DNA of 64,000 nt from Clostridium guangxiense (GCF_021043395.1 NZ_JAJNKE010000009.1:39453-103452), one strand, 5' to 3'; shown: positions 38,528 through 47,572, counted from the stretch's first letter. Program-made: numbers and translations. Notes: generated by a model from the letters alone, not told the origin.

Positions 38528-38623
38528 GATAAACCATTTCAACTGTCAAAATCAATTTACAGCATAATACTCAGAAGACAGCATTTTAGTACAAATTAAT
38601 TTCGAAGTTTCAAATGGTTTATC
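38528..38623 (-). promoter_or_regulatory. Candidate structured leader RNA, copy 2 (prfC)
   Basis: A 96-nt element immediately upstream of the prfC ribosome binding site. Its closing stem is a perfect 12-bp helix of GATAAACCATTT with AAATGGTTTATC (positions 38623-38612 and 38539-38528). A second helix pairs TTAATTTGTA with TGTAAATTGA. Loop sequences GAAACTT, TTTGTACTAAAATGC and TCTTCTG match the FliK-like copy. CAU/AUG here becomes CAC/GUG there, a compensatory change. Confidence 0.65.
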
Positions 38624-38640
38624 TTTATTTCATTACAACA

Positions 38641-38700
38641 AAAAAGCCTGAATCAATACAGACTTTAATAAAGTGAAAACACTGTGAAACTTAATCTGTA
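38641..38700 (-). terminator. Attenuator terminator/antiterminator upstream of prfC
   Basis: On the - strand AAAGTCTG (38666-38659) pairs with CAGGCTTT (38650-38643) around an 8-nt loop, one G-U pair, and then TTTTTTG: an intrinsic terminator. Upstream TACAGATTAA (38700-38691) can pair instead with TTAAAGTCTGT, which uses the 5' arm of the terminator. This mutually exclusive pairing is typical of transcription attenuation. Confidence 0.65.
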
Positions 38701-38873
38701 TGTGCTCCAAAATACCAATATTTAATGGATCATGGTACATATATAGATTGTAGTTGAACTAGTTTCACTATATATCTATATAATAATTCTAAATCAATGC
38801 AATCTCAATTTAATATTCATCTCCTAATTAATTACGATTCAGCATCAACTAAATTTTCTAGCTAAACAAAGTA

Positions 38874-38902
38874 ATTATATCAGTTTATTATTTTTTTTTC
38901 AA
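38874..38902 (-). promoter_or_regulatory. Promoter of prfC leader
   Basis: On the - strand TTGAAA (38902-38897), 17-bp spacer, TATAAT (38879-38874). The leader would be about 360 nt. Confidence 0.75.
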
Positions 38903-39249
38903 TAAAAAAGATTAGTAAACGTGCACATTAAAACTTTGGGGTTATCTTAGCCTTATATATGATGATATAATATTATTATGTAGAAACATGCAATTTAACT
39001 TTAGCAGTTTAAAAATATTGCTAAGTAACAATGCTTCGTCACATTAAAAAAATTCTACAAATCTAAATGGTAATTTTAAGCGATTATTTGCTTAATGTAT
39101 AGAAGGATAATGATCATGCACGGGGTTTGGGATGTAAGCCCATTATCCTTCTTTAACTTGTATTGCGCATATATATATTAGCCCAAACCTCATGTATGTT
39201 CACTTTCAATATACGAAAATCTTATATTAAATTAATTGGAGGATTTGCT
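38903..39249. repeat. Intergenic region with truncated family-A and family-B pieces
   Basis: From 39023 a half family-A element (AAGTAACAATGCTTCGTCAC, then ATTAAAAAAATTCTACAAAT) is followed by a hairpin (AGAAGGATAATG at 39101-39112 with CATTATCCTTCT at 39141-39152) that surrounds GGGGTTTGGG, the family-B motif on the other strand. Another family-B fragment (GCCCAAACCTCATGTATGTT) is at 39181. No gene is seen. Confidence 0.65.
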
Positions 39250-40062
39250 ATGTACAAACTAATTGCACTTGATATGGATGGAACTCTCCTGAAAGACGAT
39301 AAAACAATATCTAAAGCGAATTTTGACGCAATAAAAACAGCGAAAGAAAATGGATATAAAGTAGTTCTTGCTACTGGAAGACCAGCAAAAGGAATTGAAA
39401 AATATTTAAAGCAACTAGATTTAATGGGAGATGACGATTATGCAGTAGCCTTTAATGGTGCTGTAGTTCAAAAAACAAAAACTGGCCATATAATAGCTGA
39501 GAATTTAATGAAATATGAAGATTTACAGGAAATATACGATTTAAGCTTAAAACTAAACTTAAATGTTCATACACTTACTACCAATGAATGTATTACTCCA
39601 AAAATAAACCCTTACAGCGAGCGTGAAGCTTACATGAATAACCTTTCTCTCATTGAAAAGCCATTTGATGCTATTGACAGAAATGAAAGCATAATAAAAA
39701 TAATGCTTGTAGATTCAAAAGAAAACTTGGATAGAGCAGAAAAATTGGTACCTCAAAAATTTCATAACAAATATACTGTTGTGAGAAGTGAAGATATTTT
39801 TCTAGAATTTTTAAATAAAAAAGTAGACAAGGGATTTGGGGTAAGCCTTTTAGCCAAAAATCTAGGTTTGAGCCCTGATGAAATTATATGTGTAGGCGAT
39901 GCTGGTAACGATATTGCTATGGTAAAGTATGCAGGACTTGGAGTCGCTATGGGCAATGCTTTTCCAGAAGTAAAAAAAATATGCGACTATGTTACAAAAT
40001 CAAATGAAGAAGACGGAGTAGCTCATGTAATTCATAAGTTTATGTTGAGCCAAGCATCCTAA
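39250..40062 (+). CDS. Cof-type HAD-superfamily phosphatase
   Basis: The 270-residue protein is a class IIB (Cof) HAD hydrolase. Motif I is ALDMDGTLL with the nucleophile Asp10 (MYKLIALDMDGTL), motif II is near VLATGRP, and motif IV is CVGDAGNDIAMVKYAG. The substrate is unknown, usually a sugar or nucleotide phosphate. The ORF is open upstream into repeat sequence, but GGAGG gives ATG 39250 as the start. It ends at a short family-A hairpin. Confidence 0.9.
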   Translation: MYKLIALDMDGTLLKDDKTISKANFDAIKTAKENGYKVVLATGRPAKGIEKYLKQLDLMGDDDYAVAFNGAVVQKTKTGHIIAENLMKYEDLQEIYDLSLKLNLNVHTLTTNECITPKINPYSEREAYMNNLSLIEKPFDAIDRNESIIKIMLVDSKENLDRAEKLVPQKFHNKYTVVRSEDIFLEFLNKKVDKGFGVSLLAKNLGLSPDEIICVGDAGNDIAMVKYAGLGVAMGNAFPEVKKICDYVTKSNEEDGVAHVIHKFMLSQAS

Positions 40063-40072
40063 AAAAATATGA

Positions 40073-40113
40073 CGAAGTAGCAGTATCTTGAAATATTAAA
40101 TACTGTTACTTCG
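40073..40113. terminator. Family-A hairpin after the HAD gene
   Basis: CGAAGTAGCAGTATCT (from 40073) pairs with AATACTGTTACTTCG (ending 40113). It sits between two convergent genes and may end both. Confidence 0.7.
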
Positions 40114-40137
40114 ACTAAACTGAAATCATTGAAGAAA

Positions 40138-41709
40138 TTATTTAATAAGCCCTTTGCTTCTTAAGAAATCATCTGCAACTTTTTCTGGTTTTTCGCCACT
40201 ATCCACTCTATAATTTAATTCTCTCATTTCACTATCAGTTATCTTATCCTGAAGCTTTTCTAACACACCTTTGAGTTTAGGATATTTCTCTAATGTTTCT
40301 TTCTTTACTAAAGGAACTGCATAATAAGGTGGAAAAAAGTTTTTGTCATCTTTAAGAGTTTTTAAATCAAACTTTTTAAGAAGCCCATCCGTTGAAAAGG
40401 CATCAGTAACTTGAGTTTCGTTTTTATTAAGTGCAGAATATCTAAGTCCTCCATCAAGTCCCTTCGTATTTTTGAAATTAATATTATACGTTTTTTGAAG
40501 TCCTAAATATCCATCAGCTCTATTTAAGAACTCCATGGTACTTCCTAATGTAAAGTTATTACTCATCTTCGATAAATCTGATATTGTATTTATATTATAT
40601 TTATTGGCAAGTTCTTTTTTCATAGATAAAACATAAGTGTTATTAAAACCAATTGGTTTAAGCCACTCCATATTATATTCTTTATCAAAATAATCTTTTA
40701 CCATGTTATAAACCTTATCTTTATCTGAAATACTATTTCGTTTCATTATATCCACAAGTCCTGTTCCTGTGTATTCAACATATAAATCCACATCACCACT
40801 TTTCATAGCGCTAAAGACAACATTGGTTCCCCCTAAGTTCAACTTTTTTTCTACTTTATAATCTGTATCATGTTCTATAAGTGATGCAACCATATTTCCA
40901 AGTATAAGCTGCTCATTAAAATTCTTAGAACCTATTACTATAACTTTTTTATTTCTAGAATTATAAAATGCAACACAACTCACCACAACTATTATCACCG
41001 CAAGTACTGCAGCTAAAATTTTATTAAACTTTCTATTTTTAATCTTTCTCCTCTTGATTTTTTCACCCTTAGAAATTCTAATTCCTTCTGGAACAACATG
41101 TTCTTCAACTTTTCCTATTATAAAATCTAAAAATAAAGCAAGAAAACAAGCTGGAATTGCACCTGCAAGTATCATATAGTTATTTACTGTCTGCACCCCT
41201 GAAAATACTAAATATCCAAGACCACCTGCGCCAACAAATGCTGCTATTGTCATAAGTCCCACTGCTGTTACAGCAGATATTCTTATACCTGACATTATAA
41301 TTGGCATAGCAAGAGGAATACTTATTTTTAAAAGGATCTGGCTTTTTGTAAGCCCAACCCCTGTCGCCGCTTCTATTATAGGCGCATCTATATTTATAAG
41401 TCCTGTATAAGTATTTTTTATAATTGGGAGCAGAGAATATATAACTACCATTATTATTGATGGTTTACTACCTATTCCAAACACAGGAATTAAAAATCCT
41501 AAAAGTGCCAAGCTTGGTATTGATTGAGCTATATTAGCAACTGCTATTACAGGAGTAGAAAGCTTCCTTACTCTTGTTATTAAAATACCTAGTGGAACCC
41601 CTACAATTATTGAGACTAAAACTGCAAATATTGTGAGTTCTATATGCTGCAAAAATAGAGTGAATATTTGGTCTTTTCTCTCTAATATAAAATTAACAAA
41701 ATTACTCAA
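40138..41709 (-). CDS. opuCB: OpuC/OpuB-type permease fused to substrate-binding domain
   Basis: The protein joins an ABC permease (about residues 1-210, six helices, with the EAA-like ATGVGLTKSQILLKISIPLAMP motif) to a C-terminal OpuAC-type binding domain (about residues 255-520; IGSKNFNEQLILGNMVASLIE, YVEYTGTGL). It imports glycine betaine, choline, carnitine or similar. TTG 41709 follows GAGGTGG with good spacing; the 41730 TTG lies inside that site, so I take 523 aa. It overlaps opuCA by 8 nt, a translationally coupled operon. Confidence 0.9.
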   Translation of the reverse strand: MSNFVNFILERKDQIFTLFLQHIELTIFAVLVSIIVGVPLGILITRVRKLSTPVIAVANIAQSIPSLALLGFLIPVFGIGSKPSIIMVVIYSLLPIIKNTYTGLINIDAPIIEAATGVGLTKSQILLKISIPLAMPIIMSGIRISAVTAVGLMTIAAFVGAGGLGYLVFSGVQTVNNYMILAGAIPACFLALFLDFIIGKVEEHVVPEGIRISKGEKIKRRKIKNRKFNKILAAVLAVIIVVVSCVAFYNSRNKKVIVIGSKNFNEQLILGNMVASLIEHDTDYKVEKKLNLGGTNVVFSAMKSGDVDLYVEYTGTGLVDIMKRNSISDKDKVYNMVKDYFDKEYNMEWLKPIGFNNTYVLSMKKELANKYNINTISDLSKMSNNFTLGSTMEFLNRADGYLGLQKTYNINFKNTKGLDGGLRYSALNKNETQVTDAFSTDGLLKKFDLKTLKDDKNFFPPYYAVPLVKKETLEKYPKLKGVLEKLQDKITDSEMRELNYRVDSGEKPEKVADDFLRSKGLIK

Positions 41710-42835
41710 AAGCTTCCACCTCACCTTCAATAAACTGAGTAGTTAAAACTGACAAAAGACTACTTTTAGTAACAAGTCCAACTAATTTAGATTCATCATC
41801 TGTAACTGGGACGTATCCTATCTTTTCATAACGCATTTTCTTCATAATATTTACTATTGATTCCTCAGCATTAATTGTTATAATATTTCTGTTCATAATT
41901 TCGCTAACCCTTATATTTCTGTCAATGTTTCTTCTTATATCCTTTAAGGTAACAAGTCCATCTAGCTTACCTTCCTTATCTAATATTAGCAAGCTATCAA
42001 CATGACTAGACTTCATTATCTCCAAGGCTTGAAGCACAGTTCTTTCACTTCCTGACTTTACTGGATCCTTTATCATTATATCTTTAACCTTAATTAACTC
42101 AGGTTGATTCCATATTCTATTCTCACCAACAAAATTCTTAACAAAATCATTTATAGGATTTTTAAGTATTTTATCTGGTGTATCATATTGCATTACTGAA
42201 CCATCTTTCATTATACAAATTCTATCTGCTAATTTTAATGCTTCATCCATATCATGAGTAACAAATACTATTGTCTTCTTGAAAGTTTGTTGTATATTAA
42301 ATACCTCATCTTGAAGCTGATTTCTTGTTATAGGATCTAATGCACTAAATGGCTCGTCCATAAGTATTATTTCTGGATTCATTGCAAATGCTCTAGCTAT
42401 GCCTATTCTCTGCTGCTGGCCTCCACTAAGTTCACTCGGATATTTATCCATATAAACTGAAGCTTCCATGCCAACCAACTTCAAAAGTTTTTCTATCCTA
42501 TCATCTATTTCATTCCTATCAATTTTTTCCAGTGAAGGTATAAGCATAATATTCTCCCTAACCGTCATATGTGGAAAAAGACCTGTTTGCTGTATTACAT
42601 ATCCAATGTTTCTTCTAAGCTTAATTATATTTTCATCTTCTATCCTATTTCCATTAATCAATATTTCACCTGAACTTTGCTTAATAAGCCTGTTTATCAT
42701 TTTCAATGTCGTTGTCTTTCCACAGCCGCTAGGTCCAATAAAAGTTATAAATTCTCCATCATTTATAGTAATATTTACATTCTTTATTATTGGTTTTCCT
42801 CCTATACTTTTACATACGTTTTTAAATTCTATCAT
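41702..42835 (-). CDS. opuCA: OpuC-type ABC transporter ATPase with CBS domains
   Basis: The 377-residue ATPase powers osmolyte uptake. It has Walker A GPSGCGKTT (residues 34-42), signature LSGGQQQR, and Walker B ILMDEPFSALD. Two C-terminal CBS motifs (about residues 255-370) form a Bateman module. In OpuCA homologues this module binds cyclic di-AMP and shuts off transport; whether it does here is inference. AGGAGGAG precedes ATG. The upstream region holds palindromes that may be regulatory sites. Confidence 0.93.
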   Translation of the reverse strand: MIEFKNVCKSIGGKPIIKNVNITINDGEFITFIGPSGCGKTTTLKMINRLIKQSSGEILINGNRIEDENIIKLRRNIGYVIQQTGLFPHMTVRENIMLIPSLEKIDRNEIDDRIEKLLKLVGMEASVYMDKYPSELSGGQQQRIGIARAFAMNPEIILMDEPFSALDPITRNQLQDEVFNIQQTFKKTIVFVTHDMDEALKLADRICIMKDGSVMQYDTPDKILKNPINDFVKNFVGENRIWNQPELIKVKDIMIKDPVKSGSERTVLQALEIMKSSHVDSLLILDKEGKLDGLVTLKDIRRNIDRNIRVSEIMNRNIITINAEESIVNIMKKMRYEKIGYVPVTDDESKLVGLVTKSSLLSVLTTQFIEGEVEAFE

Positions 42836-43047
42836 CTAACTCCTCCTTTTCTACAGATAAACAACTTTTTTTTATTTTAAAGTTGTTTCTTTGATTATAA
42901 AAACTTCTAAATACTATACCCACATAATATTAAAACAAGCAACTTGTTGCAAAGTAAGAGTTGTTTCTTTAATTATATTATAATATATTAGTTATGTAAA
43001 TAGCAATATTTTACATGTTTTTTTCTAATAAAAATAAATCTTAAAAT
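42836..43047 (-). promoter_or_regulatory. Candidate operator/promoter region of opuCA
   Basis: On the leftward strand TTGCTT (-35, near 42936-42941) and TATAGT (-10, near 42916) are spaced about 18 bp. An inverted repeat AAACAACTTT/AAAGTTGTTT spans 42859-42888, and a palindrome GCAACTTGTTGC (42939-42950) overlaps the -35. AGTTGTTTCTTT occurs twice (42881-42892 and 42959-42970). These are candidate sites for the adjacent BusR-like regulator. Confidence 0.45.
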
Positions 43048-43094
43048 AAAATGCCATAAAACCATTGTTCATGGTATTACGGCACTTTATTTTC
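43048..43094 (-). terminator. Terminator of the BusR-like gene
   Basis: A long stem on the - strand, AAAGTGCCGTAATACCAT with ATGGTTTTATGGCATTTT, and a T-rich tail, sits 2 bp past the stop codon. Confidence 0.85.
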
Positions 43095-43095
43095 A

Positions 43096-43722
43096 TTAAT
43101 TCTCTTTATATAAAAACTTTCTTAAACGATAGTAACTCGTTTCATCTCCTATTGCTATAATTGTATCCTTATGTTCAAAAGTAGCATAAGGTCCCGGTGA
43201 AAGTATCAGTTTTTCACCACGTCTTATTGCTATAATTGTAGCACCTGTATTCTGCCAAAACTTTGTTTCAGATATACTCTTGCCTACGATTTCCATATTA
43301 CTATATATTTCAAATTCAAAAGGAGTAAATGGATCACTCTTGCTAAATCTACTTGAGTAATCTACCAATTCATTTATTACGCTGTTTATTTTTCTTTCAT
43401 ACTCATCTTTTTTATGTATTAAATTTTCGACCTCCTTTTTTAAAGACTGCATAGAATCTATTTCTTTATATTTATCGATAAACTTCAAACAATTATCTAC
43501 TGATTTTATTGTAATTCCACTACCTTTAACAACTTCAACTATACCCATATCACTTAATATAGCTATAGCTCTTCTTATAGTTTCAGGTGACACATTATAT
43601 TTACTTGCAAGAACAGACCTTCCATATAATTTATCGTCAACTTTAAGATCTCCATCCACTATTCTATTTGCAATATCAATTGCTATTTTCTGATAAACTG
43701 GTTTAACTATAGATTCAGCCAT
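43096..43722 (-). CDS. busR: GntR-type regulator with TrkA-C (RCK-C) domain, BusR-like
   Basis: The 208-residue protein has an N-terminal winged helix (residues 1-75, PVYQKIAIDIANRIVDG, SPETIRRAIAILSDMGI), a coiled coil at about 85-115 and a C-terminal TrkA-C domain (about 125-205). This is the architecture of BusR, the cyclic di-AMP-responsive repressor of betaine transporters in lactococci and streptococci. It lies directly upstream of opuCA on the same strand, separated by its own terminator. The only good ribosome binding site (GGGAGG at 43754-43759) is 31 nt before ATG, with a hairpin in between. Confidence 0.8.
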   Translation of the reverse strand: MAESIVKPVYQKIAIDIANRIVDGDLKVDDKLYGRSVLASKYNVSPETIRRAIAILSDMGIVEVVKGSGITIKSVDNCLKFIDKYKEIDSMQSLKKEVENLIHKKDEYERKINSVINELVDYSSRFSKSDPFTPFEFEIYSNMEIVGKSISETKFWQNTGATIIAIRRGEKLILSPGPYATFEHKDTIIAIGDETSYYRLRKFLYKEN

Positions 43723-43730
43723 TTTTTATT

Positions 43731-43748
43731 GTCAGAATATGCTCTGAC
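43731..43748 (-). promoter_or_regulatory. Palindrome between RBS and start codon of busR
   Basis: GTCAGA and TCTGAC arms around ATATGC form a 6-bp hairpin between GGGAGG (43754-43759) and ATG. As DNA it may be an operator; as RNA it could bring the ribosome binding site closer to the start codon. Confidence 0.4.
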
Positions 43749-43824
43749 TTATTCCTCCCATATCTAAAAGTTTTTATGCATACTTAGTATAAATCATTAT
43801 ATTAATGGTGTAAATATATAGTTT

Positions 43825-45084
43825 TCATCTAAAAGAAGTAATTAGCAATCCTATATCTAATCCTGTAACAATTATTCCTATTATTATGAGAAGTGATTTA
43901 TCCAACAAACTATTTACAAATTTGCCCATGACCTTTTTAGATGAAGTAAGATATATTTGGGTAAATATAGTTATTGGAAGCTGTATACTTAAAAGCATTT
44001 GAGAATATATTAACCCCTTAAATGGATCTGTTATAAAAAATATTACAACAGCTGACAATACAAGTGTTATTAAAACACCAACTTTTGTATGACTATCCTT
44101 TATATCATATGGCTCCTTGTATATACCTGCAAATATACTTCCTCCTGCCATTCCAGCTGTAACCGTCGATGATATACCCGAAAATAATAATGCCACTGCA
44201 AATATTATTGAAGCACGACTTCCAAGAATAGGCCTAAGCATACTTTGTGCTTGAGTTAATTCATTAACTTTAATACCACTTGAAAAAAATGTACCTGCTG
44301 CAAGTAATATCATTGAACTATTTATTGCCCAACCTACAAGCATGGAAAAAATTGTATCAAAGAATTCGTACCTAAGCTGTTTTTTTATAACTTCTTCTTT
44401 TTGTATATTCCACTGCCTACTCTGTATAATTTCAGAATGTAAAAATAAATTATGCGGCATAACAACAGCTCCTAAAACACTCATTATGATTGGCATTGAC
44501 CCTACAGGTATTTCTGGCTTTATAAAACTAATAGCAGCAATCTTCCAATCTATATTTACCAGTGTAATTTCTAATATAAATGAAATTCCTATAATTGAAA
44601 CAAAACCAATTATCCATCTCTCAAGTTTTTTATAAGAATTTGAAAAAAGCATCCACATTACAACAAATAACATTATCAAAGTTCCTATTTTTATTGGAAT
44701 TTTAAAAAGCATATTTAAAGCTATTGCTCCTCCCAAAAGTTCTGCCATAGCTGTAGATATTGCTGCCCCCACTCCACTAAATAATATAAATCTATTTAAC
44801 CCAGGTTTCACGTTTTTTGTAGTTGCTTCTGATAAACAATCTCCTGTAACTATTCCAAGATGAGCTGCATTGTGCTGCAATATTATAAGCATAATAGTAG
44901 AAAGTGTTACCATCCACAATAACTTATATCCATAATCAGCACCAGCTGATACATTGGAAGCCCAGTTTCCAGGATCTACAAAACCTACGGTGACAAGAAG
45001 TCCAGGACCTACATATTTTAAAAAATCTCTAGCTCCAAAACCTGGCTTATGTTCTCCTTTAAATATATTAAATTTATGCTTCAT
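43825..45084 (-). CDS. mntH: Nramp-family divalent metal transporter
   Basis: The 419-residue protein imports Mn2+ (or Fe2+) with protons. Family signatures are DPGNWASNVSAGADYGYKLLW in the first helix, which supplies the metal-binding Asp and Asn, and AVVMPHNLFLHSEI in the sixth helix, with the metal-coordinating Met. About eleven helices fit the LeuT fold. GAGGTGA supports the ATG. It lies 102 bp upstream of the BusR-like gene on the same strand. No MntR-like palindrome is recognised upstream. Confidence 0.93.
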   Translation of the reverse strand: MKHKFNIFKGEHKPGFGARDFLKYVGPGLLVTVGFVDPGNWASNVSAGADYGYKLLWMVTLSTIMLIILQHNAAHLGIVTGDCLSEATTKNVKPGLNRFILFSGVGAAISTAMAELLGGAIALNMLFKIPIKIGTLIMLFVVMWMLFSNSYKKLERWIIGFVSIIGISFILEITLVNIDWKIAAISFIKPEIPVGSMPIIMSVLGAVVMPHNLFLHSEIIQSRQWNIQKEEVIKKQLRYEFFDTIFSMLVGWAINSSMILLAAGTFFSSGIKVNELTQAQSMLRPILGSRASIIFAVALLFSGISSTVTAGMAGGSIFAGIYKEPYDIKDSHTKVGVLITLVLSAVVIFFITDPFKGLIYSQMLLSIQLPITIFTQIYLTSSKKVMGKFVNSLLDKSLLIIIGIIVTGLDIGLLITSFR

Positions 45085-45235
45085 AAAATCACCTCGTAAA
45101 AATATTGCTTTCTACTTTTATTATAACAGTATTTTAGTATTATTTATAAATATATGTATATAATCTAAATTTATAGATATACTATTAATTAGATGAATGA
45201 ATTTTCATTTTATATTTTATTTTGGAGGTCTTTAT

Positions 45236-45433
45236 ATGGTAGGAACAGTTAAATGGTTTAATTCTCAAAAAGGGTTTGGATTTATTACAACCCAGGAAGG
45301 AAATGACGTATTCGTACATTATTCAGGTATTAAAGAAGATGGATTTAAAACTCTTGAAGAAGGTCAGGAAGTTGAATTTGATGTAACTGAAGGTCAAAAG
45401 GGTGAACAGGCGATTAATGTAAAAAGACATTAA
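45236..45433 (+). CDS. Cold-shock protein (CspA/CspB family)
   Basis: The 65-residue single-domain protein has RNP1 (KGFGFITT) and RNP2 (VFVHYSGI) motifs, the single-stranded nucleic-acid-binding surface. It starts [11 protein letters not shown], matching the family. GGAGGTC just upstream places ATG at 45236, not at the earlier in-frame codon. A strong hairpin with a T-run follows. It is divergent from mntH. Confidence 0.95.
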   Translation: MVGTVKWFNSQKGFGFITTQEGNDVFVHYSGIKEDGFKTLEEGQEVEFDVTEGQKGEQAINVKRH

Positions 45434-45460
45434 GCCTTTAAATATATAATCTTCTAAATA

Positions 45461-45496
45461 AAATCCTCTACAATTAAATTTAATTATAGAGGATTT
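45461..45496 (+). terminator. Terminator of the cold-shock gene
   Basis: AAATCCTCTA (45461-45470) and TAGAGGATTT with a T-tail (to 45497). Confidence 0.8.
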
Positions 45497-45550
45497 TATC
45501 AATCAATTTTATCAGGAATATATGAGACATTTTCCTTTCTTATAAATATA

Positions 45551-45590
45551 ATAAAATTCCAGAGAGTTATGTATTCTCTGGAATTTTATT
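45551..45590. terminator. Terminator of metG
   Basis: AAAATTCCAGAGA and TCTCTGGAATTTT form a strong stem with A/T runs on both sides, 5 bp past the metG stop. Confidence 0.88.
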
Positions 45591-45594
45591 ATAC

Positions 45595-47544
45595 TTATCT
45601 TACCACACTTCCAGTTGGAAGCTCACCATCTATAGTTGCTGCAAATAATTTGCTGTCATCTTCATTAGAAGCAGCAAGTATCATGCCTTGTGATAATTCT
45701 CCTCTAAGTTTTACAGATTTTAAGTTAGCGACAAGTATTACAGATTTTCCAACTAATTCTTCTGGCTTATAAAATTTTGCTATTCCTGATACCACCTGTC
45801 GTTCTTCTCCACCCAAATCAACTTTGAGTTTGAGGAGTTTATCTGATTTCTTCACTGGTTCACACTCCAACACCTTAACAATTCTAAAATCAAGTTTTTC
45901 AAAGTCTTCTATTGTTACTTCAGGTTTTATTGGTTCAGCCTTTGCTTCCTGTCCTTGTGCTGCCTTTTTCATCTGCTCTTCCTTTAATTTGTTAAGTTCT
46001 TCAAGCGCTTTATCAAGGTCTATTCTAGGAAATATTACATTTCCTTTTTTAACTTTTGTTCCTGCTCTTGTTCCATCAAAGGCAGAAAGACTATTCCAAG
46101 TTGCAGTTTCAATGTTAAGTTGAGCGTTTATTTTTTCACTTGTTTCAGGTAAGAAAGCAGAAAGTACAGTTGATACTATTCTAAGTGTTTCTACTAAATT
46201 ATATAAAACTGTTCCAAGCCTCTCCTTTTTAGAAAGATCCTTAGCTAAAACCCATGGTGCTGTTTCATCTATATATTTATTTGCTCTTTTTATAACATCC
46301 CATATATGATCAAGTGCCTCAGGTATCTTTAAATCTTTTATGTCTGCATCAAGCTTTTCTGGAAGTCCAAGTGCCAAATCTATAAGTTCATTGTCTAGTT
46401 CTTCCTTTTCTAAAGGTGGTTGAATAATTCCATCAAAATACTTTTCAAGCATAGCCACAGTTCTTGAAACTAAATTTCCAAGGTCATTTGCAAGATCAGA
46501 GTTTATCTTCTTTATAAAAATTTCGTTATTAAAAAGTCCATCTGCTCCAAATGGTATCTCATGTAAAAGATAATATCTTACAGGATCTGTGCCAAAATGA
46601 TTAACTAATAATACAGGGTCTACAACATTTCCCTTTGATTTTGACATTTTCCCCCCATCAACTAAAAGCCAGCCATGGCCAAAAACCTGTTTTGGAAGTT
46701 CAAGGCCGAGAGCCATAAGCATAATTGGCCAATAAATTGTATGGAATCTTATTATATCTTTTCCTACAAGATGAACATCACAAGGCCAATACTTTTTAAA
46801 GTTTTCATCATTTTCACTTCCATAACCAAGAGCTGTTATATAATTTGAAAGCGCATCTATCCAAACATAAATGACATGTTTTTCATCAAAAGTAACTGGT
46901 ATTCCCCAATTAAATGATGTTCTTGAAATACACAAATCTTGAAGTCCTGGCCTTAAAAAATTATTTAACATCTCATTTTTTCTTGATTCAGGTTGAATAA
47001 AATGTGGATGATCTTCTATATATTTTATAAGTTTATCAGCATATTTTGACATTTTAAAGAAATATGCTTCTTCCTTAGTTTTTTCTACAGGTCTTCCGCA
47101 GTCTGGACACTTACCATCTTGAAGCTGAGTTTCAGTCCAGAAAGATTCACAAGGTGTGCAGTACCAGCCTTCATATGAACCTTTATATATATCTCCTTGA
47201 TCATAAAGTTTCTTAAATATTTTTTGTACAGTCTCTACATGATAATCATCTGTTGTCCTTATGAATTTATCATAGCTTATATTCATCATTTTCCATAAGT
47301 CTTTTATACCTGCAACTATTTTATCAACATATTGTTTTGGAGTAACTCCTTCTTTTTCTGCTATCCTCTGTATTTTCTGTCCGTGTTCATCTGAACCTGT
47401 TAGAAAAAATACATCATAGCCCTGAAGTCTTTTAAATCTTGCAATAGCATCTGCTGCAACCGTTGTATACGTGTTTCCTATGTGTAATTTTGCAGATGGA
47501 TAATAAATCGGTGTTGTAATATAAAATGGTTTTTTTTCTGACAT
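45595..47544 (-). CDS. metG: Methionyl-tRNA synthetase
   Basis: The 649-residue class I enzyme charges tRNA-Met. The HIGH-type motif is HIGN in YYPSAKLHIGNTYTT, KMSKS is in [14 protein letters not shown], and zinc-type cysteines occur as CTPC and CPDC near residues 127-148. A C-terminal tRNA-binding domain (EMAP/Trbp111-like, about residues 545-649, DFEKLDFRIVKVLECEPV) is fused, as in Firmicute MetRS. AGAGGAGG supports the ATG. It is controlled by the T-box directly upstream. Confidence 0.97.
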   Translation of the reverse strand: MSEKKPFYITTPIYYPSAKLHIGNTYTTVAADAIARFKRLQGYDVFFLTGSDEHGQKIQRIAEKEGVTPKQYVDKIVAGIKDLWKMMNISYDKFIRTTDDYHVETVQKIFKKLYDQGDIYKGSYEGWYCTPCESFWTETQLQDGKCPDCGRPVEKTKEEAYFFKMSKYADKLIKYIEDHPHFIQPESRKNEMLNNFLRPGLQDLCISRTSFNWGIPVTFDEKHVIYVWIDALSNYITALGYGSENDENFKKYWPCDVHLVGKDIIRFHTIYWPIMLMALGLELPKQVFGHGWLLVDGGKMSKSKGNVVDPVLLVNHFGTDPVRYYLLHEIPFGADGLFNNEIFIKKINSDLANDLGNLVSRTVAMLEKYFDGIIQPPLEKEELDNELIDLALGLPEKLDADIKDLKIPEALDHIWDVIKRANKYIDETAPWVLAKDLSKKERLGTVLYNLVETLRIVSTVLSAFLPETSEKINAQLNIETATWNSLSAFDGTRAGTKVKKGNVIFPRIDLDKALEELNKLKEEQMKKAAQGQEAKAEPIKPEVTIEDFEKLDFRIVKVLECEPVKKSDKLLKLKVDLGGEERQVVSGIAKFYKPEELVGKSVILVANLKSVKLRGELSQGMILAASNEDDSKLFAATIDGELPTGSVVR

Positions 47545-47572
47545 TGTAAAAGCCTCCTCTAAAATATAAAAA

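Noticed and set aside
38794..38825. Leader peptide gene in the prfC leader
   Set aside because: AGGAG touches the ATG with no spacing, so translation is doubtful.
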